Source: Cichorium intybus
Taxonomy: Eukaryota > Streptophyta > Magnoliopsida > Asterales > Asteraceae
Length of the DNA: 64,000 nucleotides
Assembly (NCBI GenBank): GCA_023525715.1
Contig: CM042012.1
Coordinates: 49,302,464 to 49,366,463, forward strand
Direction of reading: 5' to 3'
A program made the translations under genes and the position numbers. The notes under the pieces are model-generated. The model did not search any database, had not been told where the DNA came from, and saw nothing but the letters and a program-made list of their open reading frames with translations. Each line of letters begins with the position of its first letter. Position 1 is the first letter of the stretch. This document shows positions 10,240 through 23,133 of the stretch, in pieces.

Positions 10240-12689
10240 AATATGAGGACATTTAGAAGGCCGCGAGATTGTAGTGGTTTATTCGAACTAGGATTTGATA
10301 TTGATTGTTGCAACCTTATTATTTTGAAACATAAAAGCTTGTGTTGAACATTGGGACCATATTTTCTGCACTTTAAAACATTTAAAACCTTTTTAAATTA
10401 AAATCCATTTATTTTAAAAGTTGATTCAAAACTACCCCAGTAGGGTGTTTCAATTTGTTATTAGAGAATCAGTTTAAATGAACTATGTGCTTATTTTAGT
10501 ATCTAGACTTAAAGTGTAGTGGTCAAAGATGATATAGGATGACGTGTTAACGACTATGTGTTAGTTAAAGTATTTTGGATTAATGAGTATACATTACCAA
10601 CATAGTTAGAACTAGAAGACGAGCTCCATACATGGAAAAGAATAAAGTAGAAGAGAATGATGAGGTATGATATATACCAACCATATTGGATAGGATTCAA
10701 ACTTAGAGGGGTTTAAAGATGTGGCTTTGACTATGGGTGGTTGACCGAAGAATATGGATAAGAGGATAGTACCAATATGCATTAGATTGAATATTTACGA
10801 TCTTATTAGGCATTATAGCTTTTATTATTTAAATATTTTATTCTTTAAAAGTACATGGTTATAAGAGATTAAGACTAAGGGTGAGTGATATAAAAAAACT
10901 TGAGTGATGTATTCTTTGGTAATGGATGATGGTCTAGTTGACCATATGATTTTGTGTGTTTTGGATTTTATCTTGATGTCTTAGAACTTGTATATGGAAA
11001 TATTAAGGGAAAATGAAGAATGTGAGTAAATAAGTGAGTTTAATTAAGGTAATGATGTACAAAGTAACATCTAGTGTTGAAAATGACTTCATGTATCCTA
11101 ATATGGAGGAGTTTGAGACATATTTTAATTTTGTGGAATAAAACATTTTTTATATAGGGCATAGTTTTTCCTTGATAGGAATTAGGAAGACAACGTAAGG
11201 CTTGTCTTTTAAATATGCTTAAAAAGATTTAAGTATCCATATGAATGGTTTTAAGATATGAAAGTAATATTAAGATATCAAAGTTATATGATGTAAGACA
11301 ACATAGTTGGGGTCTTGAAATGTTGAGATAAGATGAGATTAAGAAGACAATGATGGAAATACTAAGAAACCCCCTTCAATGTTATTGGATGGCAACTGGT
11401 TGACCATTAAGGTTATATGTGTTCTAATTCTATAGTTTATCGTATTACTTAAGAATTAGCGTATGAGAATCCTTGAGAATTATAAAGCATGTATGTAGGA
11501 AAATGAAATATAATTAACACAATGAAGTCTTAAATAATCTCTAGTGTTGATAATAAGATAAGACCTTTAGTATGACTTGAAGAAAATGAACTTGGAAACT
11601 ACCTTAATTTCATGAACTAAAGTATTATTGATTTACAATATAGTTTACCTTAATATAATTTCTAATGATGATAGAAGACATACCTTATAGATATATAGAA
11701 GGGTGTGTACCTATATGAGTGTTTTTAGAGGAACAATATTTTAAAGGATGCATGCTTTAGGATTAAAGACAACAATGTGGCCATCATGCACCCATATTCC
11801 TTACTCAGGATTGATGTTCTCTCTAAAAGAAAAACCAAAATCTTAGTACGTCTTAGATAGGATAGAAAATTTTAAATTATCTTAAATTCATGATTTGAAG
11901 TATTTATGTTATATAATAAATCTTTCAGAAAAATATGAATTATGACATATTGGAAATAGATGGCATGAATATAACAAGAAGAAAGGGACGAGAAGTTGGG
12001 AAATATTTGGTAAGGATTCAAGGTATCTTAGAATCAATGAGAAATGTTATCTTAGAATCAATGAGAAATTTTACATCTATAAGAGATTGACAATATTGAC
12101 TTTAGGAAAAAGTCAATAGGGATATCTAATTTGAAAAAAAAAATGGAGTTAGGGTTAAGTGTGTTTGTATGTATATGTGTCAATACTGTTAAAAATGTAT
12201 TGTCTGCATGCTTAATTCTTGTGAAGTAGGTGATTTAAACTATTAATAAATTCCATATAACATGAATCTTAGTCGTAGGACAAATTGGGCTTGAGATAAG
12301 TTTGTGTGAATACTTGTCTTTATGGAAGTGGGTTTCTTTTCTTGAGAAAGTAAGTAGCGTATAGAAAGGGCTTGAGGGAATGAAGATACTTGTCATTGGA
12401 ACTTAATTAGTATCTTTGTCTAGTTCTTAGTTTGATATAATCATTGAGATAGGATGTTATATAAGCCGATCTAAAAAAAATTGTGAATAAAAAGTTAAAT
12501 ATGGAAAAGTACAAATTGTGGAAATATTTTAAGAAGAATATCCATAAGTTTATTGTTAGTAATAACTTTACACAATAACCAAAATGTTCGAATGGATATG
12601 AATAGTGTTGAGTAATAAATAATTGGCAAATGTTTTATTGAAAAGAGTGAACTCGCTTAGTAATAAAAAGGGTATATTTGAGATAGGGG
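10240..12689 (+). mobile_element. old gypsy relic: LTR end, degenerate primer site and interior
   Basis: Around 10450 the sequence GGGTGTTTCA is followed by TTGTTATTAGAGAATCA and then by AGTTTAAATGAACTATGTGC. The same order, in intact form, is the LTR end, primer site and first interior bases of the element at 1-7980. The following 2.2 kb is AT-rich with no reading frame. Its boundaries are not visible and the family assignment rests on this junction alone. Confidence 0.5.
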
Positions 12690-12975
12690 TGATCGTTTGG
12701 ACCGAAAAACGGAACCGGAACCGGTTAGAACCGGATAAGGGAAGTTTGGTTCGGTTCCGGTCCTTTATTTAAGACTTATTCGGTTACCGGTTATTCCGGT
12801 TCCGGTCCGGTTCCAAGACTAAGGACGAGCGTTTAGACTAAAAAGCCGAACCGAATCCGGAACCGGTTAGAACCGAATAGGGGGAATTCGGTTCGGTTCC
12901 GGTTCTCGATTTCTTGTTTATTCTGTTATCGGTTATCCCAGTTTCGGTCCGGTTCCGGAACCGGTTACATCCGTA
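12690..12975. repeat. duplicated CCGGTTCCGG-rich tract
   Basis: Two imperfect copies (about 12690-12825 and 12827-12975) each run from GTTTGGACC or GTTTAGACT through GGAACCGGTTAGAACCG to a second CCGG-rich block of opposite sense. Such blocks occur inside plant hAT-type non-autonomous elements; the start TAGGGGTGA would fit a hAT end, but I find no matching end and no 8-bp duplication. Confidence 0.5.
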
Positions 12976-14091
12976 ATTTAAGGTATTATATGAGAGATTA
13001 GATGGTAGACTTGGTGGTTAAAAAAGGTATGTGGGTTGTTAGAGTTCAATTTATGGATTAATATTTGTCACATATAAAAAAAGACACATATTGGTATTTT
13101 ATATTGTTAAAATTCGTTTGAAAACTCAAATATGAGGTTTGTGTTTTTTGGATTCGTAGAACTACATATGGGCTTGTGTTTTTTGAATTCTAGTCTCATC
13201 AAAGCTTTGTCAAGACCGGTCCATAAAATATCGACCGAACAAGTGCAAGGGGTGAAATCAAAAGGTACGTTATATAATTTGTAAATATTATTAATTTATA
13301 ATGGTATTTTATTGGCATTATCAGTCTTTCGTGATTATTTCCAAAAAGTGCATAGTTTTTAATTTATCAACCAAAAATTAGTATCAGTCTATACAGATTA
13401 TTTCCAAAAAGTGCATAGTTTTTAATTCATTAACAAAAAAGTTATGGAAAATGGTTAAAAGAATGAATAGCCTTCTTAAAAATTTGGAAATCCATTTTAA
13501 AAAATTCCAATGATGGTTAGAAAGACATTTTTACTCCAAACTTCATGTTTCATGTAATGTAATAAACCAAAATGACATTTAGGTCCTAAAGAGTAATGTT
13601 TGGATATGTATCCATGCAACTCAAAAATCCTTTCAATAGTTGAGATATAATCAACAAAAAAAAAAAAAAAAAAAAAAAACGTTATCGAAACAAGAATAAT
13701 ACAACGTTACACAATTTTCCTAGGTAAGTATTTTCATTGTAAAACTTATATACAACAATAACGATACATTACCAAGTGTATTGCCTTAATAAACAATTTG
13801 TCTTTTTGAAAAAAGAAAGGTGAGATAACTATAAGCTCTTTCATTGACATATCTAAAAATCAAAACTTGTAAATACACTTATCTCGAAAGAAATTACATA
13901 TAATACCCTTGGCCTTTTTTGTAACGGGCAAAAACTCTTCACAAAATACCCTACAAACCACGTGATAGGCTTAAATTATCCCCAAAGGATAGACACATTG
14001 CCATTTGCCACCCAATGTTTGAAATGCTTTGACTCCCATATATTCAAACTAGGTCACCTTGAGATGGTTATATCTTATATACAATTGTAAA
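12976..14091. other. intergenic, AT-rich, minor repeats only
   Basis: It contains a duplication of about 62 bp (roughly 13318-13440, core TTATTTCCAAAAAGTGCATA) and an A-run at about 13655-13679. No gene seen. Confidence 0.5.
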
Positions 14092-14097
14092 TTTATT
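14092..14097 (-). terminator. candidate poly(A) signal of the aquaporin gene
   Basis: AATAAA on the minus strand, about 37 bases after the aquaporin stop codon. Confidence 0.4.
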
Positions 14098-14133
14098 TTT
14101 TTGCAAGGGGGTATTGTAGACTAAATGTGAAAG

Positions 14134-15559
14134 TTAAGGGGGCGGGGATGAAGTTCTTTGAAATGGAAAGGCTCTGATAATGAGTTGGTGGTAGGCTGCT
14201 GCTAACGCTGCCCCCGACATTGGTCCCGCCCAAAATACCCACTGCACAAAAACGTAACACACCACCATGAAATAAATATTAATTAATAATTATGTTAGAA
14301 ATAGTATATCATAAGCTCACAAAATATTAAAAAGAACAAATTATAAATAGACCATGCAAGTTTGAAGAAATCAAAACATGTTACTCAATTATCAATATGG
14401 TTTCATATCCAAAATATAACCTTATGAAGTTTCATACATTGTCCTTAATTTCTAACATCTTTTGAATTTTCTTTTTTTTTTATAATGTATTTAAAGATCA
14501 CCCAACTAGTTAAAAGTAGCAAAAATTCCCATTAAATTTAAATAAATAAAAAAGTTATAAAGTTATAAATTTTGAACCTAAAATTAGTTTATGAAAAATG
14601 AAGCAGTGTTGATGGTTGACTAACATGTTCTTTCCATGCTTGTTCTTTGTTGTAGATGAGGGCAGCTCCGAGACTCCTCGCCGGATTAATCCCGGTGCCG
14701 GTGATCGGAATGGTGGCCAAATGCACCAAAAACACCGCAAACCCAATTGGCAACGGCGCCAAAATCTGCCAAATCAAAAAAACACACAAAATCATCGTAT
14801 TTGTTTCAACCAAAATCGACTGATGGAATTTGTTATTTAAACAATGATTAATCGTGTGCGTACAGGGACGCGTGAGTCGCGGGCACTGAACTTGGCGTCG
14901 GTGGCGGAGAAGACGGTGTAAACAAGAAGGAATGTTCCGACGATCTCAGCCGCCAAACCGTCGATTTTGCTGTATCCGGGGGAAATTACATTGGCACCAC
15001 CGCCGTGTAGCTCGAATACTTTCTCTCCTTCAAACCCCTTTACAACGCCGGCGCCACAAATTGCACCCAGGCATTGCATCACCATGTACAACACCGCCCG
15101 TGGAAACGACAATTTTCTACCCAAAAACAACCCGAATGTCACCGAGGGATTAATATGACCGCCTGCGAGCACTCCCATCGTTAATTACATGTTCAATTAG
15201 AAATTGAAGAAATTAAGGCGGAGGAGACCTGAGATGCCGGAGGTGCAATAGACAAGTGCGAAAATCATGCCACCGAAGGCCCACGCAATGCCTTGGACGC
15301 CGACGGAGGAGCATTTGTTTGGGGTCTTGGAGACTTCCATGACCGTCAAGAGGGAGATGTATAAAAACAGAAAAGTGGCCATAAACTCGGCAATGGCAGC
15401 CCTGTAAAAGGACCAACAGCAGAGCTCCGCCGCCTCGAACAACGGAACGGCCTTGGGTTCTTTGTAATCTTTATCATAAACTCGAGCCGCCGTGCCGAGT
15501 GGGTTTCTGTCCCTGAACCTGTGGGTTCCCAAATGAACGCCATCTTCCCTTCTGTCCAT
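14134..15559 (-). CDS. plasma-membrane intrinsic protein (PIP1-type aquaporin)
   Basis: Water/small-solute channel of the major intrinsic protein family, six membrane helices, expected in the plasma membrane. Four exons with GT-AG introns: 15229-15559, 14864-15162, 14625-14765 and 14134-14241, giving 292 codons plus stop. The intron positions, the 141-bp third exon and the long N-terminus (KDYKEP, then ELCCWSFYRA) fit PIP1. The conserved loop-A cysteine (TPNKCSSVG) and the selectivity-filter residues Phe, His (FLVHLA), Thr and Arg (GTGINPAR) are present. Odd points: the first of the two pore motifs reads GGHINPS instead of NPA, while the second is NPA, and the C-terminus after IIRAFPF is unusual (QRTSSPPP). 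No stop or frameshift is visible, so it could be functional. A copia element lies only about 190 bp upstream of the start codon. Confidence 0.93.
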
Positions 15560-15747
15560 TTCGGATTCTGTTGTCTTTCTGTAAAAATATGTGGTATTTG
15601 TAATGGAAGCGAATGGTGGTTATAAATGGAAGCATATTGTGGGTGTTATAACGAGCGATTTTACCACCGTCCTCTATCTTATAACGAAATTCAGCCACCG
15701 TTAATATCAATTTTTGAAAAAAAAAATATTAAATTTAAGAGAGAAAC
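15560..15747 (-). promoter_or_regulatory. short remaining upstream region of the aquaporin gene
   Basis: Only about 190 bases separate the start codon from the copia element. Two weak TATA-like stretches read on the minus strand: ATTTATAACC near 15616-15626 and GTTATAAGATAG near 15674-15685. Which, if either, is used cannot be told from sequence. Confidence 0.35.
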
Positions 15748-15752
15748 ATATT

Positions 15753-15924
15753 TATTCCATCAAGAAAGGAAAGAAACGAATTATGTTGTATTATTCAAAT
15801 GTGTGAAGCTACATGTATATAACGGAAATAACAGCTAACTAACTAACTAGTTAATTTATACAATAAACCCCAAACTATTATAATGTTACACTAAAAACCC
15901 ATTTTTACAAATATATCCCTGATG
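15753..15924 (-). repeat. 3' LTR (172 bp) of the copia relic
   Basis: Matches the 172 bases of the other LTR with about nine differences. The last codons and stop of the pol frame (to 15891) run into it. Confidence 0.85.
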
Positions 15925-16207
15925 TTAGCCAATGACATCTTGGACATAACAGGCTTCAATTTTGTAGAAGGTAATGGCTTCGTAAAAATATCAGCTAACT
16001 GAAATTGAGATCGTATGGGCATCAAACGAATGGTCTTATTAAGAACTTTGTCCCGAACAAAATGCAAATCGATCTTGAGATGTTTGGTTCTTTCATGGAA
16101 CAAGGGGTTGGAAGCAATTTTGATTGCTGCATCATTGTCACAGAATAACAATGCAGCATCCGAATGATGAATATCAAAGTCACGTAATAGCTGTTTTAAC
16201 CATATTA

Positions 16208-18253
16208 CTCCCTCCGTCCCATTTTAGTTGTCCATAAAAAAAATCACGTATTTTAAGAAAAACACATTTAATGCAACTTTTCTTAAGCAAAATGACTTAT
16301 TTATCCTTGTATGAACAATTAACACGCCTAATCAAACATTAGATGCTTCATTTAACTAATCAAAAAGAATAAGTAATGGAGGCAAATTTTTCTCACCGTC
16401 TTTTTAATGTAAATTGAATCCAACTAATCAAAAAAAATAAATATTCGAGGCAAAGTTTTCCCACCATTTTTTTAACAGTAAATTGAATCTAAACTTACCT
16501 CCAAACAAAAAATTTAATCCTAAGATAAAAATCTTGGCTCCAAGTTCTCCCTCCATAATCAATTCATTGAATCTTTATAACTCATTCCCATTCACCTTTT
16601 TTCCCTTACGTACAATAATAGATTATGGAAAACTCTTTAATTTCATCAACTAAAAAACACACAAGTCATGTCCAACGTCAACTTATACATCAAGCCTTGT
16701 TGCAACAAAGTTCCAATGGGAAGTTGAGAAGGGGTTCCATAAGTGATGTAGCTGCACTTTTCTGTGTATCTAAGCGGACCGTAAGTCGTATTTGGTAGCG
16801 GGCTAAACTTCAAGCTGAAAATGGGTCTACAATTGATCTATCTTCAAAGAAGCTAAAAGTTGTTGGGCGAAAAAGAGTTCAACTCGATTTGAATCAAGTT
16901 TCACAAATTCCGTTACGTCGTCGAACAACCGTTCGGTCTATTGCAAACTCATTAGGTGTTTCAAAATCAACTTTACATAGAAGAATTAAAGAAGGTGAAC
17001 TTAGACCACACACAAATGCCATCAAGCCGGATCTTACCCAAGCAAATAAAACAAAGAGGTTAGAGTTTTGTTTATCTATGATTACTCGGCCATTATCTAA
17101 TTCAAATCCTACATTCCATGATATGTTTAACGTCGTTCACATTGATGAAAAATGGTTTTACATATCGAAATCATAAAAACAGTACTACCTCGTTCCCGGA
17201 GAGGACGAACCGTCGAGAACATGTAAAAGCAAAAAGTTCATTACAAAAGTCATGTTTCTAGCGGCGGTTGCTCGACCACGATTTGATGCATTTGGAAATG
17301 AAATTTTTTCCGGAAAGATTGGAATCTTCCCACTTACAACAAGAGAACCGGCTAAGCGTTTAAGTAAGAACCATGTTGCGGGAACATTAGAGACAAAACC
17401 GATTTTATCCGTTACTAAAGAGATAACGAGATCGTGGTTGATAGAAAAAGTTTTACCCGCTATAAAAGCTAAATGGCCACCAAACCATACGGGTCCAATA
17501 TTCATTCAACAAGATAATGCAAAGCCTCATTTTGATGTTAATGATAATGAGTTTCTAGAAGCATCATCTCAAGATGGATTTGATATTCTCCTTTGCTTTC
17601 AACCCCCAAATAGTCCAGATTTAAATGTGTTAGACCTTGGATTTTTTCAGGCGATTCAATCACTTCAAGAACAAGAGGTTCTTCATATGGTTGATGAATT
17701 AGTTTCTGCAGTGCAAACCTCATTTGACAAGATGCAATCTCATGAGCTTAACAATGTTTTCTTAACTTTGCAAACATGTATGAAAGAAATCTTAAAGGTT
17801 CAAGGTGGCAACAACTACCGAATACCGCATATTGGTAAGAGTAGGTTGGAACGACAAGGTAATTTGCCATTACAAATTGAGTGTGAACAAAGCCTCATAG
17901 ACGAAGCAGCTTTATATTTGGTTCACTGATATGTAAACATGAAAAGAGATGAAGTTTTAATTTTGTCGTGTATTGTACTCGTTGTCATCTCTTAGAAAAA
18001 ATGTTTGATGTACTCATTTTTAAACGAAAAGTACTCACAGTAACATCATTATGAGATGAAAATTTCCTTTTCCTTTTCTACTCCAACAATTAATGCGGGT
18101 AGTAATTAGCCTGTTTAGATTTATGTGTAGTATTTATAACCAAGGGTAGTATGGGAAATTAAGTTAATTATAATAGTCTTTTTTTAGTAGGTTACAATAG
18201 TTTTGGGACAAACCAAAATAGTATAGTTGACAACTAAAATAGGACGGAGGGAG
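16208..18253 (+). mobile_element. Tc1/mariner-like element, plant DD39D type, 2046 bp
   Basis: Terminal inverted repeats start CTCCCTCCGTCC at both ends, about 25 bp with one mismatch, and the element is flanked by TA (16206-16207 and 18254-18255), the mariner target. It interrupts the copia RNase H region, so it inserted later than the copia element. It contains one transposase frame, broken by two stops. Confidence 0.93.
16625..17929 (+). pseudogene. mariner-like (DD39D) transposase with two in-frame stops
   Basis: A single frame of 435 codons from an ATG at 16625 to the stop at 17927-17929. The N-terminal part has helix-turn-helix-like stretches (ISDVAALFCVSKRTVSRIW; IANSLGVSKSTLHRRI). 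The catalytic acidic residues are in HIDEKWFY (about 17140), IFIQQDNAKPH (about 17510) and VLDLGFF (about 17630), with 39 residues between the last two, the plant DD39D spacing. In-frame stops TAG at 16796-16798 and TAA at 17174-17176 interrupt it, the first inside the DNA-binding part and the second just after the first catalytic residue. There is no frameshift, so decay is slight. Any activity from this copy is unlikely; its ends may still be usable in trans. Confidence 0.9.
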
Positions 18254-21200
18254 TAATTCACATGTAGTAGAAGCAATTGCCCTATACTCAGCTTCTGCAA
18301 ACGATCTAGAAACAGTAGGCTGCTTCTTCGACTTCCATGAAACTAAAGAATTTCCAATAAATATGCAAAAACCAGTGATTGATCTTCTAGATTCCAAGCA
18401 TTGTCCCCAATCAGCATCACAAAAGGCTTTCAATTGTAAAGAGGAAGCAGTAGATAAAAAAATTCCTTGTCTTGGATTTTGCTTGAGATATTTAACAAGA
18501 TGACAAGCAGCTTGATAGTGTGGGACACGTGGACTAGATATCAACTGTGATAATTTCTGTACAGAGAAAGAAATATCTGGTCTAGTAATGTTTAAGTATA
18601 ACAAACGACCTATTAAACGTCGATATCGAGCTAGATCTTCAAGAAGTTCACCTTTATCACTTTGAAGAGTATTTCTTGGATCCATTGGAGTTATAACAGG
18701 TTTTGCACCTAAGAATCCCAGATCATTAATTAACTGAAGTGTATAGTTTCGTTGTGAAACAAAGATTCCAGCTTTAGACTTAGCAATTTCAAGTACCAAA
18801 AAATATCCTAAAGATACCAAATCTTTAAGTTTGAATTTGGCACTGAGTTTTGCTTTAATGGAATTGATCTCATTGACAGATGAACCGGTGATTAAAATAT
18901 CATCAAAATAAACCAATAAAGCAACATAATTGGATCCCGAGCCCTGTAGAATAAAGAATAATCAGATTTCGATTGTTGAAAACCCATATGAAGCATCAAG
19001 GAATAAAGTTTTTCAAACCATTGTCGAGAAGCTTGTCGAAGACCATAAATGGATTTATTGAGTTTACATGCCATTTTTAGACAAGAACGTTCCCCCTGAA
19101 ATTGTAACCCAGGTGGTAAATCCATGTAAACTTATTCCTTTAAATCACCGTTGAGGAATGCATTATTAACATCCAATTAGACTAGATTTCATGACTTGGC
19201 AGCTGTAATTGCTAATAACATTTTTACTGTGACTAGTTTAGCAACAGGAGTGTATGTATCAAAAAGTCAACTCCTTCTTGTTGACTAAAACCTTTAGACA
19301 CAACACGGGCTTTATGGCGCTCAATTTGACCATTACTCCTGAATTTTAACTTGTAAACCCATCGACAGCCAATAGTGTGTTTATCAGAATGTAATGGTAC
19401 AATGGTCCATGTTTTATTTGCATACATAGCTGCTAATTCTTCATCCATAGCATTACGCCATTGAGGGCTCTTTGTAGCCTGATTGAATGTTTGAGGTTCA
19501 ACATTTGCAGAAATGTTCATAACCAAAGTCTTATGAGCAGAAGAAAGTCGATCATAGTTGAGAACAGCATCCAAAGGATATAAACTGGAAGAAGAGGAAG
19601 TATGTTGAACAGAATTACAATGGAAATCTTTCAAATAAGATGGAGGATTTCTAACTCTAGCTGGTCTGTTGGAAACAACAACATGATTAGAATTAGTACT
19701 GGAACTAGAAGCAAAAGGATTGCTATCAGAATGAGAATGAGAATCAGAATTAAGGTTTGGTGAATCAGGAACATGACCAGCAGGAGGACTAGGCAAAATA
19801 TCCTCGAAATTGTCACTTGTAGATAAGGGAAGGACAAGATTGTAAAAAGCATTAGATTTGGGAATTGAAGAATTATTTTTGAAAGGGAAAATAGTTTCAT
19901 GAAATATAACATCTCTAGAAATGATAAACTCATTTGAGGTAAGATCATAGAATTTATAAGCTTTCATGTTAGAAGGATAACCTATAAACACACAAGGCTT
20001 AGCTCTGGGACTGAATTTGGATCGATTAGAAGATAGGGTAAAAATGTAAGCTAAACATCCAAAACTCCTAAGTTGAGAATAAGAAGGAGGTTTAGCATAT
20101 AATTTTTGAAAAGGAGTTTGATTAAGAAGAATCTTAGATGGAATTCGATAAATGAGATAAGCAATTGTCATAATGCATTCATTCCATATAGTAAGAGGCA
20201 AACTGGACTGGAAATACAAAGCTCTTGCAACATTTAGCAAATGCTAATGTTTACGTTCAACCACAGAGTTTTGTTGAGGTCGAGCCACACATGATTTTTG
20301 ATGTATAATTCTTTTTCCATAAAAATTTGCTTAAACTCCAATTCTTTAGCATTATCGGATCGAAATGCTTTGATTTTCTTATCAAATTGTGTAAAACCCA
20401 TTTGATAAAAATATGGAATTATTTGTATAATGTCAAACTTTTGTTTGAATGGAAAAATCCAGGTATACCTGCTATGATCATCAACAACTGTAGCGAAATA
20501 TCTAAATCCTTGAACAGACGGAATAGAAAAAGGCCCCCAGATGTCATAATGAATAAGATCAAACACATCATTTGCTAAATGATTCTCTGAAACAAAATGC
20601 AACTGTTTTTGTTTTGCTAAAGGGAAAATTGAATAATGAGATGAAGAGGTTGTCTGAGTATTTTTGACAGACAAATGGTCTTATTGGTAACAAACATTTA
20701 TTAGAAGGATGTCCTAATCGACAATGCAAAACATCTAGAGAAACAGAAAAAATTTGTGCAGTCTTCTTGGTGTTGCTTTCTTCTAACATATATAATTTGT
20801 GATGTAAATCAGCCTTGCCAATCGTCTTCATTGCTCTCAGATCCTGGATTAATGGATGATGACATGTGAATTGAATCATCAGCCATTGTTTGTTAGTAAG
20901 AGAAATAATAGAAATCAGATTTTGATCAAAAGACGGAACATACAGAACATCTCTTAAGACAAAAAGATGATCAATCCGGATATCACCAATAAGACTAACA
21001 GGAAGAGTGATTTTGTTTGGCAAAGTGACTGTGTAGTAATATACTCTCTTCTTGTTATAGAACATAGCAATTTCATGACAAACATGTTGAGTTGCACCTG
21101 AATCAATAATCTATTTGTGTGATTTTTGCCCGGAATTGATAGATAAGGAGTAACACTTACCGGTAGTTGTTTTTTCATTAGGATTGACTGAGATCATATG

Positions 21201-22402
21201 ATTGGAAAGTGCTGACATTATCTGTTGACATTGATCATGAGAAAAGCCTTTGAACATGTTAGACAAATCACTGTTAATGGAAGCAATTTATGAAGAAGGA
21301 TCAACATTCGAATTAACAGCAACAATTCTGTTCTTCGGCTTATATCCTAGAGGATAACCGTGTAACTTGTAACACGTATCCACAGTGTGTCCTTGAAAGT
21401 TACAATGAGTACAGAAAGGCCTTTCTCGATTATTTGACTTGAAATTGTTTTGCGGTTTGCGATTTTGATTGGATGCCTTAGCAACAAAGGCCATAGAGTG
21501 TTATGCTACATTCTGAATAGATTTTTGTTTCTCCTCTTGAGCAATCATCGACAATACACGATTAATAGGAGGTGGAGGATCCATAAGTAGAATTTGTCCC
21601 CTAGCTTGAGAAAATGACTCATTCAAGCCCATGAGGAAATTTATTATATGTTCATGATGAAAATACAGCTCAATCTTCTCAATACCACCACAATCACATT
21701 TATGACAAATGCAATGTGGCCTGAAATTGATTAACTCATCAGTGAAAGCTTTGAGCTTAGTAAAATATACACCAATTGCATCTTGATTTTGAATTAAATT
21801 GGTTAATTGTCTGCGTATTTGAAAAATTCGTGGACCATTGCTCTGTTGGAATCGATCTTTCAAATCGTTCCATATTGCATAAGCATCTTCAGTAAACATG
21901 TACTAGCAAATATTTCTTTTGATACGGAGTTTAGGATCCAGGAGATTACCAGCTTGTTGTTCCTCATCCACGCATTGTAGTTAGATTGATCAAAAGAACT
22001 TGGTTTAGGAAGAGTACCGTCAATGAATCCAGTCCTATTCTTCACGGAAAGAGCTATCTGCATAGCTTGACTCCAAGAATTGTAGTTTTCACCGGTGAGC
22101 AATTGAGATACGAGATTGAAACCAAGACAGTCGGAATGATGCAGGTAGTAAGGATGCATCCTATCATCAATTGGAGAAACATTATTGGATGAAGATTTAG
22201 GCATATTGAAAGAACAATCAGTGAAGACACAAAGGAATGGTTGATTGTGAAATTAGAAAGAAGCAATCGATTGGAGAAGCAATCGATTGAAGAAGAATAC
22301 CAAATCAATCAGAAAAGAAGATCAAATTGATCGGAGAAGAAGATCAGAAAATTGATCGAAATCACAAATTGATCGGAGAATTGATCGAAAGCATGAGCTA
22401 TC

Positions 22403-22414
22403 GCTCTGATACCA
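22403..22414 (-). other. primer binding site of the copia relic
   Basis: TGGTATCAGAGC on the minus strand, directly next to the LTR end at 22415. Confidence 0.9.
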
Positions 22415-23133
22415 TATTACATCAAGAAAGGAAAGAAACGAATTCTGTTGTATCATTCAACTGTGTGAAGCTACATGTATATAACTGAAATAACAGCTAA
22501 CGAACTTGTTAGAAGAATGGAGGCTTTTCTTTTAGTCAACAAATGGTGAGATCATTCCTTACGTACATGAAGGAAGGAATTCAAATATGGTGTTTAAGAA
22601 ATGAATTCTTTATTCATTGAGTTGGTGAAAACAAGCTATAAATAGCCTTCATGTTCACCATATTTCATGCACCAAATCACACAACACAACACACAAACAC
22701 ATAAAGAAAATCATAGATAGATATATCACAGTTTTTGTGAGATAGCCTTTTGTGCAGAGGCCAGTTTGGCAGCCAAAAGTGCGAGTGATATTTTCTTGTG
22801 AGTGGTCAGATTACAAGTGCAGTTTAGCCTTGTATGATTGTAGTGTTTTTTTGGTGTTAATAAAACTCTTTCTCTCTCGTTCGCCCGTGGACGTAGGTCG
22901 TGATCCCGTGACCGAACCACGTTAAATATTGTGTTCCGATTTTACATTTTCGTTTACCGTTTATTTCGGTAATTTTATTCCGCTCGTGTCACCGAAATCA
23001 AATATCGATTTGTTTGAAGTGCTTAACTCGTTTTGTTATATCCCAACAGAACTAACTAGTTAATTTACACAATAAACCCCAAACTATTATAAAGTTACAC
23101 TAAAAACCCATTTTTACAAATATATCCCTGATA
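22415..23133 (-). repeat. 5' LTR of the copia relic, interrupted
   Basis: 172 bases of LTR split at 22506 by the solo LTR 22507-23048. Confidence 0.88.
22507..23048 (+). mobile_element. solo LTR, 542 bp, probably copia type
   Basis: Starts TGTTAGAAGAATGG, ends TATCCCAACA, and is flanked by the 5-bp duplication GAACT (22502-22506 and 23049-23053). A box CTATAAATAG near 22627-22640 and an AATAAA near 22860 fit a plus-strand promoter and poly(A) signal. Confidence 0.88.

Larger units (their letters stand above)
15891..22204 (-). pseudogene. copia gag-pol polyprotein, broken
   Basis: Read on the minus strand. Gag starts at 22204 (LTGENYNSWSQAM) and continues through 21501-21899 to a CCHC-like segment (CTHCNFQGHTVDTC) at about 21400. 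A protease trace (IDSGATQHVCHE) lies near 21090-21120. Then come the GAG-pre-integrase motif LHCRLGHPS (about 20720), integrase (HYDIWGPF, then FRSDNAKEL; 20234-20674, continued in 19233-20240), reverse transcriptase (KLNKSIYGLRQASRQW; YFDDILITG at about 18900) and RNase H (AEAEYRAIAS). The RNase H C-terminal part, 15891-16207, lies beyond the mariner insertion. Several stops and frame changes separate the pieces (for example at about 21110, 20230-20280, 19130-19240 and 18940), so no protein can be made. Residual clade assignment is uncertain. Confidence 0.88.
15753..23133 (-). mobile_element. Ty1/copia retrotransposon relic with TA...TA LTR ends
   Basis: Flanked by the 5-bp duplication ATATT (15748-15752 and 23134-23138). 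LTRs are 15753-15924 and 22415-23133; removing a nested 542-bp insertion and its duplication makes both exactly 172 bp. Read on the minus strand the LTR begins TATCAGGG (CATCAGGG in the internal-facing copy) and ends GAATA or TAATA, with the primer site directly next to it, so the ends appear to be TA...TA rather than TG...CA. About nine of 172 positions differ between LTRs, so it is older than the gypsy elements here. A mariner element is inserted in its RNase H region. Confidence 0.88.

Noticed and set aside
12690..12975. Complete hAT-type element
   Set aside because: Only one possible end is seen and there is no 8-bp duplication.
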